Origin: Pyxidicoccus xibeiensis
GTDB taxonomy: Bacteria; Myxococcota; Myxococcia; Myxococcales; Myxococcaceae
Assembly (NCBI RefSeq): GCF_024198175.1
Contig: NZ_JAJVKV010000018.1
Span: 104,630-168,629, forward strand
Length of the DNA stretch: 64,000 bases
Direction: 5' to 3'
This document shows positions 36,598-46,965 of the stretch, piece by piece. Under the pieces are notes generated by a model, which saw only the letters and a program-made list of their open reading frames with translations, did no database searches and was not told the origin of the DNA. Both the position numbers and the translations under genes were made by a program. Within the stretch, counting starts at the first letter, position 1. Every line of letters begins with the position of its first letter.

Positions 36598-36695
36598 GCG
36601 CCGCTCGACTCCGTTCGACTGCGTGAAGAGGGAACCCTACCGCTGTCCTCCCGAGGGTCAAAGCAGACGGCGGGGCGGCAGACCCGTACTGCCCG

Positions 36696-37547
36696 TCAGG
36701 GCATCACTCCGTCCAGCGCCGCCAGCCCCAGCGCGGACAGGCACGCCGCGTCCGCCCGCTGCTCGGCCGGCGGGTCGAAGCAGGACACCTCGGTGTCGAA
36801 CACCTTGCACAGCCCCGCGGGCGTGGCGGCGCAGGCCGCCTTGGAGAACGCGGTGGTACACGCATAGCCACACACCGGACCCGTCTCGCTGTTGCGGCAC
36901 TCGGGCGCGGGCAGCGTGCGCTTCCACGCACACAGCGCGGCCGGGGACGGGTCGAAGCAGGTGATGCGGCCGCTCGCCAGCTTGCACACGCCCGCCGGCG
37001 TCCGGGCACAGCGCACACCCTCCGGTGCATTCACACAGCCATAGCCACACGTCAGCTGCACCCCGTTGCTGATGCAGTCCGCGCGAGGCGTGTCCTTGCC
37101 ATACACGGCGAACACCACGGCCGGCGGGTCGAAGCACTCCACCTCTCCACCGCGCCCCTTGCACACTCCCGCCGGGGACTTCGCGCACTTCACCCGGCCG
37201 GGCTGCGTGGCGCAGTTGTAGCCACACGCCACCACCCCATCGATGTTCTTGCACTCGGGGGCCGGCAGCGCCGCGCCGTAGGCCTTCTGGACGTAGGCCG
37301 GCGGGTCGAAGCACACGGCCTGCCCGTCCACCACCTGGCAGTGGCCCTGGGGCGTCTGCGCGCACCGCACCCGCTGCCCGTCCGACTTGCACCCGTAGCC
37401 GCACGACACGTGGCCATCCAGGGAGCGGCAGGTGGGCGCGGACGGGTCCTGCGACGGAGGGGCCGACCCCAGCGTGAGCGCCAGCACGGTGACGAGGGAA
37501 GCGAGCACGGGGACCTCGAGGGGGGCAGAAGCGACGTCTGCCGCCAT
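36696..37547 (-). CDS. Secreted Cys-rich protein with four CGYxC...CFDPP repeats
   Basis: A 283-aa protein of unknown function. After an N-terminal signal-like stretch (LASLVTVLALTLG) come four tandem repeats of ~58 residues. Each has six Cys in the order C-x8-9-C-GY-x-C ... C ... C ... C-FDP (positions of CGY: about 49, 108, 166, 225), followed by a variable linker with PAPE or PRAD. The fourth is degenerate at its end. The paired Cys and signal suggest disulfide-bonded extracellular modules. I chose the ATG at 37547; an upstream continuation to 38096 is antisense to the TSUP gene. Confidence 0.85.
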   Translation of the reverse strand: MAADVASAPLEVPVLASLVTVLALTLGSAPPSQDPSAPTCRSLDGHVSCGYGCKSDGQRVRCAQTPQGHCQVVDGQAVCFDPPAYVQKAYGAALPAPECKNIDGVVACGYNCATQPGRVKCAKSPAGVCKGRGGEVECFDPPAVVFAVYGKDTPRADCISNGVQLTCGYGCVNAPEGVRCARTPAGVCKLASGRITCFDPSPAALCAWKRTLPAPECRNSETGPVCGYACTTAFSKAACAATPAGLCKVFDTEVSCFDPPAEQRADAACLSALGLAALDGVMP

Positions 37548-37641
37548 TGACACCCAAGGCGCCCGGTTGCGCAAGCGGGCGACCGCGACGGAGCGCGCGC
37601 AGCGTGGTACCCAGGCGCCGCCCGCGCGGAGGTGGGCCCCC

Positions 37642-38418
37642 GTGGACGTGGACGTCAGCACGCTGCACCTCATCCTGCTCTGCCTCGCGGCGCTGACCGC
37701 GGGCATCGTGGACGCCATCGCCGGAGGCGGCGGGCTCATCACCCTGCCCGCGCTGCTGACGGCCGGCCTGCCACCGCACGTCGCGCTGGGCACCAACAAG
37801 GGCCAGTCCGTCTTCGGCACGCTCGCCGCGCTGGTGCGCTTCTCCCGCGCGGGGCTGGTGGACGGGAAGCTGGCGCGGGTGACGTTCCCCTTCGGGCTGG
37901 TCGGGGCGCTCGCGGGCGCCGCGCTGGTGCTGCTGGTGAAGCCGGAGGTGCTCAAGCCGCTGGTGCTCGTGCTGCTCATCGGCGTGGCGGTGTTCCTCAC
38001 CTTCCGCAAGTCCCCGCGCCCCAGCGACGCGCCGGAGCCCGGGCCGCGCCCCCGGGCCCAGGCCATCGGCGCGCTCATCGCGCTGGGGCTCGGCACCTAT
38101 GACGGCTTCTTCGGCCCGGGCACGGGCACCTTCCTCATCGTCGCCTTCTCCACGCTGCTGGGCCACGGCCTGGCGCGCGCGTCCGCGGACGCCAAGGTGG
38201 TGAACTTCGCCTCCAACCTGGCCTCGGTGGCGCTGTTCGCCCTCAAGGGCGTGGTGCTGTGGAAGGTGGCGCTGCCCATGGCCGGCGCCCAGTTCGCCGG
38301 CGCGTACATCGGCGCGCACCTGGCGGTGAAGGGCGGCGACACGCTGGTGCGCAAGGTGGTGCTCGGCGTGGTGGTGGCGCTGGTGCTGAAGCTGGGCCAC
38401 GACGTGGTGACGGGCTGA
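37642..38418 (+). CDS. TSUP (TauE/SafE)-family membrane permease
   Basis: A 258-aa integral membrane protein of the sulfite exporter TauE/SafE family, often moving sulfite, sulfonates or other organosulfur anions. About eight hydrophobic helices form two homologous halves. The family motifs are AGIVDAIAGGGGLITLPALL (N-half) and GTYDGFFGPGTGTFLIVAF (C-half). I picked the GTG at 37642, because GGAGG is 9 bp upstream. It is divergent from the Cys-rich repeat gene, with a 94-bp shared region, and ends in a stem-loop with the DUF1877 gene. Confidence 0.92.
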   Translation: MDVDVSTLHLILLCLAALTAGIVDAIAGGGGLITLPALLTAGLPPHVALGTNKGQSVFGTLAALVRFSRAGLVDGKLARVTFPFGLVGALAGAALVLLVKPEVLKPLVLVLLIGVAVFLTFRKSPRPSDAPEPGPRPRAQAIGALIALGLGTYDGFFGPGTGTFLIVAFSTLLGHGLARASADAKVVNFASNLASVALFALKGVVLWKVALPMAGAQFAGAYIGAHLAVKGGDTLVRKVVLGVVVALVLKLGHDVVTG

Positions 38419-38433
38419 CGCCCCCCGTCAGCC
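38413..38433. terminator. Compact stem-loop holding the stop codons of two convergent genes
   Basis: GGCTGACG (38413-38420) and CGTCAGCC (38426-38433) form a perfect 8-bp stem with a CCCCC loop. The TGA of the TSUP gene (38416-38418) and of the DUF1877 gene (38428-38430) both lie in the stem. Confidence 0.75.
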
Positions 38434-38943
38434 GATGTGCACCAGCAGCGCGTCCCCGCGCTTCGCCACCGTGGCCATGAACTTCTGCAGCTCCTCGAAG
38501 TAGGAGACCAGCTCCTCCAGGAGGTCCACGTCCTCCTCGGGCTCCTCCCAGGTGCCGGGGTAGATGTCCTGCGCCTGCATCTTCGCCGGGTCATACCGGC
38601 GGCGCAGCGTGGCCTCGGACACCTGCTGGAGCGCCGCGGAGAGGGCCTTCACCTGCGCGGGCGTGAAGACGCGCGCGGTGCCCTCGTCGGAGGGGATGTC
38701 GCCCACGTCCTCGCCCCCGCGCACCAGGAAGTCCAGCGGCGCGGCGCCCTCCCAGGGCGTGCCCGTCAGCAGATACTGGAGCCCGTGCCACGCCTCGCCG
38801 ATGTCCAGCTCCACGAAGGCCGTGCCCTTCGCGTCTCCGAAGTCCTCCTCGTCGTCGAGGAAGTCCTCCAGGCGCTCGGGCGCGCGGAGCAGGGCGGCGC
38901 GCTGCGCCTCCGTGGCGCTGCGCAGGGTGCAGAGCATCTCCAT
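38428..38943 (-). CDS. DUF1877 / YfbM-family protein
   Basis: A 171-aa soluble protein matching the DUF1877 family (E. coli YfbM), of unknown function. Family features: an N-terminal LCTLRSAT motif, acidic DDEEDF loop, LDIGEAWHGLQYLLTGTPWEGAAPLDFLVRGGEDVG, and VFTPAQVKALSAALQQVSEATLRRRYDPAKM. The conserved WHGLxYLLT box is intact. I chose MEMLCTLRSA at 38943; 11 codons upstream add no family match. Confidence 0.9.
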   Translation of the reverse strand: MEMLCTLRSATEAQRAALLRAPERLEDFLDDEEDFGDAKGTAFVELDIGEAWHGLQYLLTGTPWEGAAPLDFLVRGGEDVGDIPSDEGTARVFTPAQVKALSAALQQVSEATLRRRYDPAKMQAQDIYPGTWEEPEEDVDLLEELVSYFEELQKFMATVAKRGDALLVHIG

Positions 38944-39059
38944 TCGGTGTGACCTCGGGAGCCCGGGATGGGCCAATGGCGGCGGCGACCCTACCAGCCC
39001 TGCGCGAGGCCACGGAACCTTTGCGGTGCCGGCGCCGTCCGGAGGCGCACGAATGCGGC

Positions 39060-40367
39060 CTACCGGAGCGGGCGGGCCACGGCGCTGGCGGGAGCCGACT
39101 CGGCCTCGGCCGCGACGTCCAGCTCTCCGCCCAGGGGCAGCTCGACGGTGAAGGTGGCGCCCAGGCCCGGCGTGCTGGCCGCGGCGACGGTGCCTCCGCT
39201 CGCCTCGACAATCCTCCGGACGATGTAGAGCCCCATCCCCAGGCCGCTGAAGTGCCGGCTCGACACGGCCCGCTCGAAGCGGTTGAAGATGCGCTCGAGC
39301 GACTCGGCGGGAATGCCAATCCCCTCATCCCTCACCGTCAGCCGCGCGTGCGTGCCCCGCTGCTCCAGCCGCACGGAGATGGGCTTGCCCGCGCCATACT
39401 TCAGGGCGTTGGACAGCAGGTTGTCGAGCACCTGCTCGAACCGGCGCGGGTCCACCCGGCCCGGCATCGCCCCGGGCACGTCCAGCGCGAGCGGGCACCT
39501 GACGCGCGCCGCCTCCGGCTCGAAGCGCGTCACCGCCTCGCGGACCAGCGAGGAGAAGTCCACCCGCGCGGGGCTCAGCTCCATCCGGCCCGCGGAGATG
39601 CGCGACACGTCGAGCAGGTCATCCACCAGCTCCACGAGCTTCTTCACCTGCCGCTGGGCGACGTCCAAGTGGGCCAGGCCCCGCTCCGGGGCGGGCTGCG
39701 CCGTCAGCTCGCGCCGGAGCGCCTGCAGCTTGAGTCCGAGCGGGGTGAGCGGCGTGCGCAGCTCGTGGCTGGCCACCGCGAGGAACTCGTCCCGGGCCGC
39801 CAGCGCCTCCTCGGCGAGGGCCAGGCTCAGCCGCAGCCGGGCGGAGTCCACCCACAGCATCCGCAGCGTCAGCCCCACGCAGGCCACCACCGCGAGGAAG
39901 AGCACCCCGCGCTGGAGCAGCAGGGGCGGTTGCTCGACGAGCGGCGGCAAGAGGCCGCCCACCACCAGCACCCAGACATCCACCACGAAGGCGGCGACCA
40001 TGTAGCGGGCCAGGGCGGGCCGCTCCAGGTAGGGCAGCACCAGCGCCACCCCGGCGATGGGAATCATCATCAGCGCCGCGTAGAGGAAGCCCAGGAACGG
40101 CGCCCCGAGGGCAATCATCACCAGCAGCGCATGGCCGCTCACGGACGAGGCCCGCGCGGACTGTCCATTTCCGGCCAGCCGCCGGGCCCAGGCGAGCGCC
40201 ACCGCGTACACCAGCACGGCCACCGCCCCACCCGCGAAGGCCACGCTGCGGAGCACCACGGCCAGCGCGGTGTAGACGAGCAGGAAGCCCACCGCGACGG
40301 GCAGCATCCAGGTGAGGAACTGCCGCAGCCGCAGCTGCTTCAACGCTTGTTCGGAGGACTCATGCAT
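39060..40367 (-). CDS. Orphan membrane histidine kinase
   Basis: A 435-aa sensor kinase. The N-terminal ~180 residues have about six hydrophobic helices with short loops, resembling an integral membrane sensor. HisKA carries the phospho-His in FLAVASHELRTPLTP (about residue 218). The ATPase domain has an N box (DNLLSNALKYG), G1 (DEGIGIP) and G2 (GLGMGLYIV). No response regulator is adjacent. It follows the biotin carrier gene on the same strand (141 bp gap), so may have its own promoter. I used the ATG at 40367; an upstream GTG at 40409 is an alternative. Confidence 0.9.
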   Translation of the reverse strand: MHESSEQALKQLRLRQFLTWMLPVAVGFLLVYTALAVVLRSVAFAGGAVAVLVYAVALAWARRLAGNGQSARASSVSGHALLVMIALGAPFLGFLYAALMMIPIAGVALVLPYLERPALARYMVAAFVVDVWVLVVGGLLPPLVEQPPLLLQRGVLFLAVVACVGLTLRMLWVDSARLRLSLALAEEALAARDEFLAVASHELRTPLTPLGLKLQALRRELTAQPAPERGLAHLDVAQRQVKKLVELVDDLLDVSRISAGRMELSPARVDFSSLVREAVTRFEPEAARVRCPLALDVPGAMPGRVDPRRFEQVLDNLLSNALKYGAGKPISVRLEQRGTHARLTVRDEGIGIPAESLERIFNRFERAVSSRHFSGLGMGLYIVRRIVEASGGTVAAASTPGLGATFTVELPLGGELDVAAEAESAPASAVARPLR

Positions 40368-40508
40368 CCCAGATGACCCGGCAACGGACTGGCGGGCCGA
40401 CCGAACCACGAGTCACGGCCCCATGTCATGTGGGGACCTGGGCGAACGGTTGAGTGGTGACCACGGCCCTCCAGCGAGCGTGCGCGGGAGGGCCTGGCAG
40501 GAGGCTTG

Positions 40509-41018
40509 CTACTCCACCACCACCAGCTTCGCGTTGTTCTCCACGGCGGTGCCTTCCCTGGCGAACAGCTCGGTCACCTTGCCGGCCTTGGGGCTCTTGA
40601 GCTCGTTCTCCATCTTCATGGCTTCCACCACGACGAGCCCCTGGCCCTCCTTCACCTCGTCGCCCACCTTCACCAGGACCTTGACCACCTTGCCCGGCAT
40701 GGGGGCGGTGACGAGCTGCTTGCCCTCCACGGAGAAGGCGGCGTTGCCCGCGCGCAGCCGCAGCCGGCGCTCGTCCGCCACGTCGATGCGGTTCACCTGC
40801 CCGCGCAGCATCACGCCCACCTCGTCGCCGTTCTCCTCGAACTCGACGCTGTAGGACTGGCCGTCCACGAGCATGGTCATCGTGCCGTGCTCCAGCATGA
40901 TGGCGTCCACCTGGTGCGTCACGCCGTTGACCGTCAGCTTGTAGCGGTCATTGCCCAGCGGCTCCAGGTCCACCGGCACCGCTTCCTTCTGGCCCTGCTG
41001 CTTCGTGAAGTAACGCAT
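40509..41018 (-). CDS. Biotin carboxyl carrier protein of an acyl-CoA carboxylase
   Basis: A 169-aa carrier whose C-terminal biotinyl domain holds EAMKMEN (biotinylated Lys K135), with the surrounding APMPGKVVKVLVKVGDEVKEGQGLVVVEAMKMENELKSP fold seen in parts. The N-terminal ~95 residues resemble the linker and barrel region of propionyl-CoA or acyl-CoA carboxylase alpha chains, not bacterial AccB. It lies 30 bp after the biotin carboxylase gene, so the two form the split alpha chain. Confidence 0.94.
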   Translation of the reverse strand: MRYFTKQQGQKEAVPVDLEPLGNDRYKLTVNGVTHQVDAIMLEHGTMTMLVDGQSYSVEFEENGDEVGVMLRGQVNRIDVADERRLRLRAGNAAFSVEGKQLVTAPMPGKVVKVLVKVGDEVKEGQGLVVVEAMKMENELKSPKAGKVTELFAREGTAVENNAKLVVVE

Positions 41019-41048
41019 GGAAGTCTTTCCGAGCTCGAAGGGAAGGGG

Positions 41049-42566
41049 TTAGCGGCGGCGCGTGCTCAGCGCCAGCTTCCACGGGGACGGACGGCCATTG
41101 CCGCCGCCCTGGCCAGCGCCCTGGGGCAGCGTCTTCGCGCGCTTCTGGTCGCGCTGGTACGCGTGCACCACGCTGGCCAGCAGCGCCATCTCGCTCAGCT
41201 TCGGGTCCTCCGCGCCCAGCAGCGTCTCGTGCTCGCGCGTGAGGAAGCTGGTGTCGTAGTCGCCCCCGATGAACTCGGGGTGCGCGAGAATCGCCTTCAG
41301 GTAGCGGATGTTGGTGGTGATGCCCTTCACCACGTACTCGGACAGCGCCCGCTGCGTCCGCGCAATCGCCTCGCGCCGCGTGGGGGCCCACACGGACAGC
41401 TTGGAGATCATCGGGTCGTAGAAGTTGGGCACCGTGTAGCCGGGGAACACGCCCGAGTCGTCACGGACGTTGGGCCCGCCCGGCACGCGCAGGTACGTAA
41501 TCTTCCCGGGGCTGGGCATGAAGTTGCGCGACGGGTCCTCCGCGTAGACGCGCACTTCGATGGAGTGGCCGCGCGGCTCGGGGGCCTGGGTGAGGGCGAG
41601 CTTCTCTCCCTCGGCGGCCTTTATCTGCATGGCGACGAGGTCCAGCCCCGTCACCCACTCCGTCACCGGGTGCTCCACCTGGAGGCGGGTGTTCATCTCC
41701 AGGAAGTAGAAGTTGCGGTGCACGTCCACCAGGAACTCCACCGTCCCGGCGCCCACGTAGTTGACGGCCTTGGCCGCCTTGACGGCGACCTCGCCCATCT
41801 TCGCCCGCAGCTCCGGCGTGAGGATGGGGCTGGGCGTCTCCTCCACCACCTTCTGGTGGCGGCGCTGCGCCGAGCACTCGCGCTCGTTCAGGTGGATGGT
41901 GTTGCCGTACTGGTCGGCGAACACCTGAATCTCCACGTGGTGGGGCTTCTCCAGGTACTTCTCGATGTAGACGGCGTCGTTGCCGAAGGCGTTCATCGCC
42001 TCGCTCTTGGCGGCGCGCCACGAGGAGTCGAACTCGTCGACATGGCCCACGCGGCGCATGCCCTTGCCGCCGCCACCGCCGGCGGCCTTGAGCATGACGG
42101 GGAAGCCAATCTTCACGGCGTAGGCGCGCGCCTCGTCCTGGGAGGCGAAGGGCTCGGTGCTGCCGGGGACGACGGGCACGCCGGCCTTGGTCATGTTCGC
42201 GCGGGCGCGGGTCTTCTCGCCCATGGCGTCCATGGCGGAGGCGGGCGGGCCGATGAAGGTGATGCCGGCGGCCTCGCAGGCGCGGACGAAGGAGGCATTC
42301 TCCGAGAGGAAGCCGTAGCCGGGGTGGATGGCATCCGCGCCGGCCTGCTTCGCGGCGTCGATGATGCGCTGCTGCACCAGGTAGCTCTCACGCGAGGGCG
42401 GGGGCCCCACGAAGTACGCCTGGTCGGCCGTGCGCACGTGCAGGGCGGAGCGGTCAGCCTCCGAGTACACCGCCACCGTGGCGATGCCGAGTTCCTTGCA
42501 GGTGCGCATCACCCGGATGGCGATCTCGCCGCGGTTGGCGACGAGCACTTTGCGGATCTTGGGCAT
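41049..42566 (-). CDS. accC: Biotin carboxylase subunit of acyl-CoA carboxylase
   Basis: It carboxylates biotin using ATP and bicarbonate. The 505-aa ATP-grasp protein has KVLVANRGEIAIRVMRTCKELGI (residues 6-28), the Gly-rich ATP loop (KAAGGGGGKGMRRV), EIQVFAD, the RECSAQRRHQKVVEE motif and FLEMNTRLQVEHPVTE. A C-terminal ~55-residue tail (AKTLPQGAGQGGGNGRPSPW) is longer than in AccC of E. coli. It starts at ATG 42566 with AGAGGGG upstream. Its leader is 22 bp identical to that of the carboxyltransferase gene. It may serve acetyl- or propionyl-CoA. Confidence 0.94.
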   Translation of the reverse strand: MPKIRKVLVANRGEIAIRVMRTCKELGIATVAVYSEADRSALHVRTADQAYFVGPPPSRESYLVQQRIIDAAKQAGADAIHPGYGFLSENASFVRACEAAGITFIGPPASAMDAMGEKTRARANMTKAGVPVVPGSTEPFASQDEARAYAVKIGFPVMLKAAGGGGGKGMRRVGHVDEFDSSWRAAKSEAMNAFGNDAVYIEKYLEKPHHVEIQVFADQYGNTIHLNERECSAQRRHQKVVEETPSPILTPELRAKMGEVAVKAAKAVNYVGAGTVEFLVDVHRNFYFLEMNTRLQVEHPVTEWVTGLDLVAMQIKAAEGEKLALTQAPEPRGHSIEVRVYAEDPSRNFMPSPGKITYLRVPGGPNVRDDSGVFPGYTVPNFYDPMISKLSVWAPTRREAIARTQRALSEYVVKGITTNIRYLKAILAHPEFIGGDYDTSFLTREHETLLGAEDPKLSEMALLASVVHAYQRDQKRAKTLPQGAGQGGGNGRPSPWKLALSTRRR

Positions 42567-42606
42567 GGGCGCCCCTCTAGCACGAGGCGCCCCGGATTTC
42601 GCGCCC

Positions 42607-43221
42607 CTACTTCCGGTTGCTCCGGTACTGCTCCATGTAGAGCTTGGCCTGCGCCAGCTTGGCCTCCACGAACCGGTCATCCTCGTCCGGCTCGGGCGGG
42701 ACGGGCGGCTTGGCGGCGCCCGGCTCGTTGCCGAAGTCCACCGCCGCGGCCAGCAGGTTGCGCGCCGCGTTGCCGCCGCCAAACAGCTTGGCCAGCATGC
42801 CCGTCTCCACGTCCAGCCAGCGCGCGGCCTGGCGGATGACGTCCAGCACCTCGCCCTCCACGGCCTTGGAAGGACGGCCCGGGCCACTCACACACGTGCG
42901 CGCATAGCTGTGCTCCCGGTCCACGAAGACGCCCAGGGCGCGGTCGCGGAAGTCTTGCGCGAGCGCCTGCGTCATGGCGTCCAGCTGCTCCTCCAGGAAG
43001 GGCTGCTCGGACTTGCGGGCCTTGCGCCCCGGGGCGGGGGGCAGCTCCAGCTCGGCGGCGTGCCAGCCCGCCTCGGCGAGACCCTCCGGTGGCGCCTCGA
43101 CCCACTTGATTTCTGGCGTGGGGAGCTCCACCGCCTCACAGACGCGCTTCAACGTCTGGCGCAGTGCGGTGAGGTTACCTTCAACGTCGGAGAGAAAGAG
43201 GATGAGTCGGCGGTGGGACAA
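42607..43221 (-). CDS. Hypothetical protein within the acyl-CoA carboxylase operon
   Basis: A protein I do not recognise, 204 aa with TTG start (43221; AGGAAAGGA lies 7 bp upstream). It begins SHRRLILFLSDVEGNLTALRQTLKRV, with an amphipathic N-terminal helix. The middle is Glu/Ala-rich, and the C-terminal part (LDVIRQAARWLDVETGMLAKLFGGGNAARNLLAAAVDFG) is helical; the end is Pro/Asp-rich. It sits between the carboxyltransferase and biotin carboxylase genes (119 and 40 bp gaps). It might be an assembly or regulatory factor, but nothing in the sequence demonstrates it. A longer TTG start at 43242 is possible. Confidence 0.7.
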   Translation of the reverse strand: MSHRRLILFLSDVEGNLTALRQTLKRVCEAVELPTPEIKWVEAPPEGLAEAGWHAAELELPPAPGRKARKSEQPFLEEQLDAMTQALAQDFRDRALGVFVDREHSYARTCVSGPGRPSKAVEGEVLDVIRQAARWLDVETGMLAKLFGGGNAARNLLAAAVDFGNEPGAAKPPVPPEPDEDDRFVEAKLAQAKLYMEQYRSNRK

Positions 43222-43339
43222 ATGGGGTTCCTTTCCTGGCAACCTGAAAGCCCGTGCGCCACCCTCAAATTTCCAGGATGGCGCGTGCCTGCCTGCCCTG
43301 CTGCCAGGGCAGCTCGCTCGCTCCCCATAGGGAAGAGGG

Positions 43340-44899
<1,560 letters not shown>

Positions 44900-44909
44900 G
44901 GGCGCCCCT

Positions 44910-45599
44910 CTAGCACGATTGGGCGGGGTGCGCGCCTCCCGGAAGCACCGCCTCCACGGCGGCCAGGTCCAGGCCGTAGTGTTGACGCACCTCGGCCAGG
45001 GGGCGCTCCCACATCTGTCGCCAGGGCGCGCCGAAGAGGAGCCGGGCGCGCCGGCCCAGCAGCCATCCCCGGACGATGGCGCGCATGCGCACGTCCCGCT
45101 CGGAGAAGGCATAGAGGAGGGTGTTGGTCAGCCCCCCGGCGAGGATGCCCAGCGCGAAGGGGCTGCCCACCTGGGCCAGGCTGAAGGCCTGGATGCCCAG
45201 CTCTCCGGCCACGTCCGTGTGGAAGCCGGTGAGCACGTGCCAGATGTCGTGGGACTCCAGCATGTGGGCCCGCACGTACTCCTCGTCCGTGTGGGCCTCC
45301 AGGTAGGGCAGGGCGTCCGGGTCCAGGCCGTTCTCCACCAGGTGGTCCGCGAAGGCGCGGCCCAGGGTGCCCTCGGGGAGGGTGCGCAGCGACGCCAGGT
45401 GGAGCAGGCCCAGGCGCGGGCGTTCGATGAAGGCCTGGGCCGCGGGGGCGTGCTGCATCAGCCGCTCCACCAGCCGCCGCATGGCGATGGGGGGCGCCAG
45501 GACGCCGGCCAGGTCCAGGATGTCCTGGAGCTGCGTCGGGTCCCTGAGCACGCGCACCATCCGCCATGCCGTCCGCGCATACGCGACTGGGTTCGGCAT
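44910..45599 (-). CDS. Coq4-like ubiquinone-biosynthesis family protein
   Basis: A 229-aa protein of the Coq4 family, which in eukaryotes scaffolds ubiquinone enzymes and helps remove C1 substituents. The metal-site motif is intact: HDIWH (117-121) followed by E133 (HDxxH-x11-E). The long helices with EGTLGRAFADHLVENGLDPDALP agree with the family. It is the first gene of a coq4-pccB-X-accC-bccp unit. Myxobacteria are known for menaquinone, not ubiquinone, so the role is unclear and may concern another lipid. Confidence 0.85.
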   Translation of the reverse strand: MPNPVAYARTAWRMVRVLRDPTQLQDILDLAGVLAPPIAMRRLVERLMQHAPAAQAFIERPRLGLLHLASLRTLPEGTLGRAFADHLVENGLDPDALPYLEAHTDEEYVRAHMLESHDIWHVLTGFHTDVAGELGIQAFSLAQVGSPFALGILAGGLTNTLLYAFSERDVRMRAIVRGWLLGRRARLLFGAPWRQMWERPLAEVRQHYGLDLAAVEAVLPGGAHPAQSC

Positions 45600-45802
45600 G
45601 CCGCCTCCGGAGGAAGTCGTGGGGTGCCACAGGGTACGCGCGGGGGCCGGTGGGAGCGGGACGGGCGGGAGGCGCGGTGCTCGCGAGCGGACATCCCGAG
45701 CGCCCGGGAGCGGACACTCAGGGACCGGGCAGCCGAACGGGTCTCCCCCGGGCCCGTGCGCATCCGGTGTCAGGGACGGACGTTGAGACTCGGAGGGCCG
45801 CC

Positions 45803-46963
45803 ATGCGCGCTGCGAAGGGTTCGTTGCAGGTGGGCTCGTTCCGCGGCATTCCCATCCGCGTCCACTTCACGCTGTTGCTCATCCTGCCGGTGCTGGCCTT
45901 CATGTTCGGCGGGGCCTTCCGAGAGGCGGCACGGATGGCGGAGGTGCCGCCGGAGCGGCTGCTCGGCTCGCCCGCACTGTGGGGGCTGGGTGTGGCGGTG
46001 GGCCTGTTCGCCTCGGTGCTGGTCCACGAGCTGGCGCACACCGTGTACGCGCTGTGGCGCGGCGGCCGGGTGCGCGCGATTACGCTGATGATGGTGGGCG
46101 GCGTGTCGGAGCTGACGGAGGCGCCACCCAGGCCGAAGGACGAGGCGCTGATGGCGCTGGTGGGGCCGCTCACCAGCATCTTCCTGGCCGTGGTGTTCGG
46201 CGGCGTGACAGTGCTGCTGCAGGACACGCGCTCGTTCAACCTCCAGTTCGCGTGCTTCTACCTGGCCAGCCTCAACATGTTCCTGGGCGTGTTCAACCTG
46301 CTGCCCGCCTTCCCCATGGATGGAGGGCGCATCGTCCGCGCGGCGCTGACGGGCCGGCTGGGGCCGGTGCGCGCGACGCGGGTGGCGTCGGGCCTGGGCC
46401 GGGGCATGGCGGTGCTCTTCGGGCTCTATGGCGCGCTGGTGCTCAACCCGTTCCTGGTGGTCATCGCGGTGTTCATCTACGCGGGCGCGGAGGGAGAGGC
46501 GCGGCAGGTGCGGATGAAGGCCACGCTGGAGCGCGTGCCGGTGTCGTTGCTGATGACGCCGGGGCTGGTGGGCGTGGACGTGGCGGCGTCGCTGTGGGAG
46601 GCGATGTGGGCGCTGCGGCGCGAGAAGAAGGTGGTGCTGCCGGTGACGGAGGGCGGCCGGCCCGTGGGCTGGCTGTGGCTGGAGCCGGTGCGCGAGGTGC
46701 CCGAAGAGGAGCGCGCCACCTTCACCCCGCGCGAGCTGATGCGCCCGGCGGCGGTGGTGGGCGTGGACGAGAACGCGTGGACCGCCCTGCGGCGCATGGC
46801 CGAGCACGAGGTGCCCCAGCTCGCCGTGGTGGCGGCGGATGGGACGCTGGCGGGCACCCTGGACCTGAGTGACGTGCAGCGCGGCCTGGCGCTGTACCAG
46901 GAGCGCACGGAGCGCAACGAGCGCGCGGCGCGGCGCGGCTGGCGGCAGGAGCGGCCGGCCTGA
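45803..46963 (+). CDS. Site-2-protease-type M50 intramembrane metalloprotease with CBS-like tail
   Basis: A 386-aa membrane protease. The zinc site is VLVHELAH (HExxH, about residues 73-80) in a membrane helix, and the third ligand region is FNLLPAFPMDGGRI (NxxPxxPxDGG). The N-terminal amphipathic strand VGSFRGIPIRVHFTLLL and the second half (~240-370, two CBS-like units: LVGVDVAASLWEAMWALRREKKVVLPVTEGG and AVVGVDENAWTALRRMAEHEVPQLAVV) match the M50B-CBS group. The CBS pair may sense nucleotides. ATG 45803 has GGAGGG upstream. Its likely substrate (an anti-sigma or signal protein) is not nearby. Confidence 0.92.
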   Translation: MRAAKGSLQVGSFRGIPIRVHFTLLLILPVLAFMFGGAFREAARMAEVPPERLLGSPALWGLGVAVGLFASVLVHELAHTVYALWRGGRVRAITLMMVGGVSELTEAPPRPKDEALMALVGPLTSIFLAVVFGGVTVLLQDTRSFNLQFACFYLASLNMFLGVFNLLPAFPMDGGRIVRAALTGRLGPVRATRVASGLGRGMAVLFGLYGALVLNPFLVVIAVFIYAGAEGEARQVRMKATLERVPVSLLMTPGLVGVDVAASLWEAMWALRREKKVVLPVTEGGRPVGWLWLEPVREVPEEERATFTPRELMRPAAVVGVDENAWTALRRMAEHEVPQLAVVAADGTLAGTLDLSDVQRGLALYQERTERNERAARRGWRQERPA

Positions 46964-46965
46964 GA

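Noticed and set aside
33187..36867. Plus-strand 1226-aa Arg/Gly-rich open frame
   Set aside because: Antisense to the GYF/DnaJ mosaic gene, whose repeats create apparent RG-rich repeats on the other strand.
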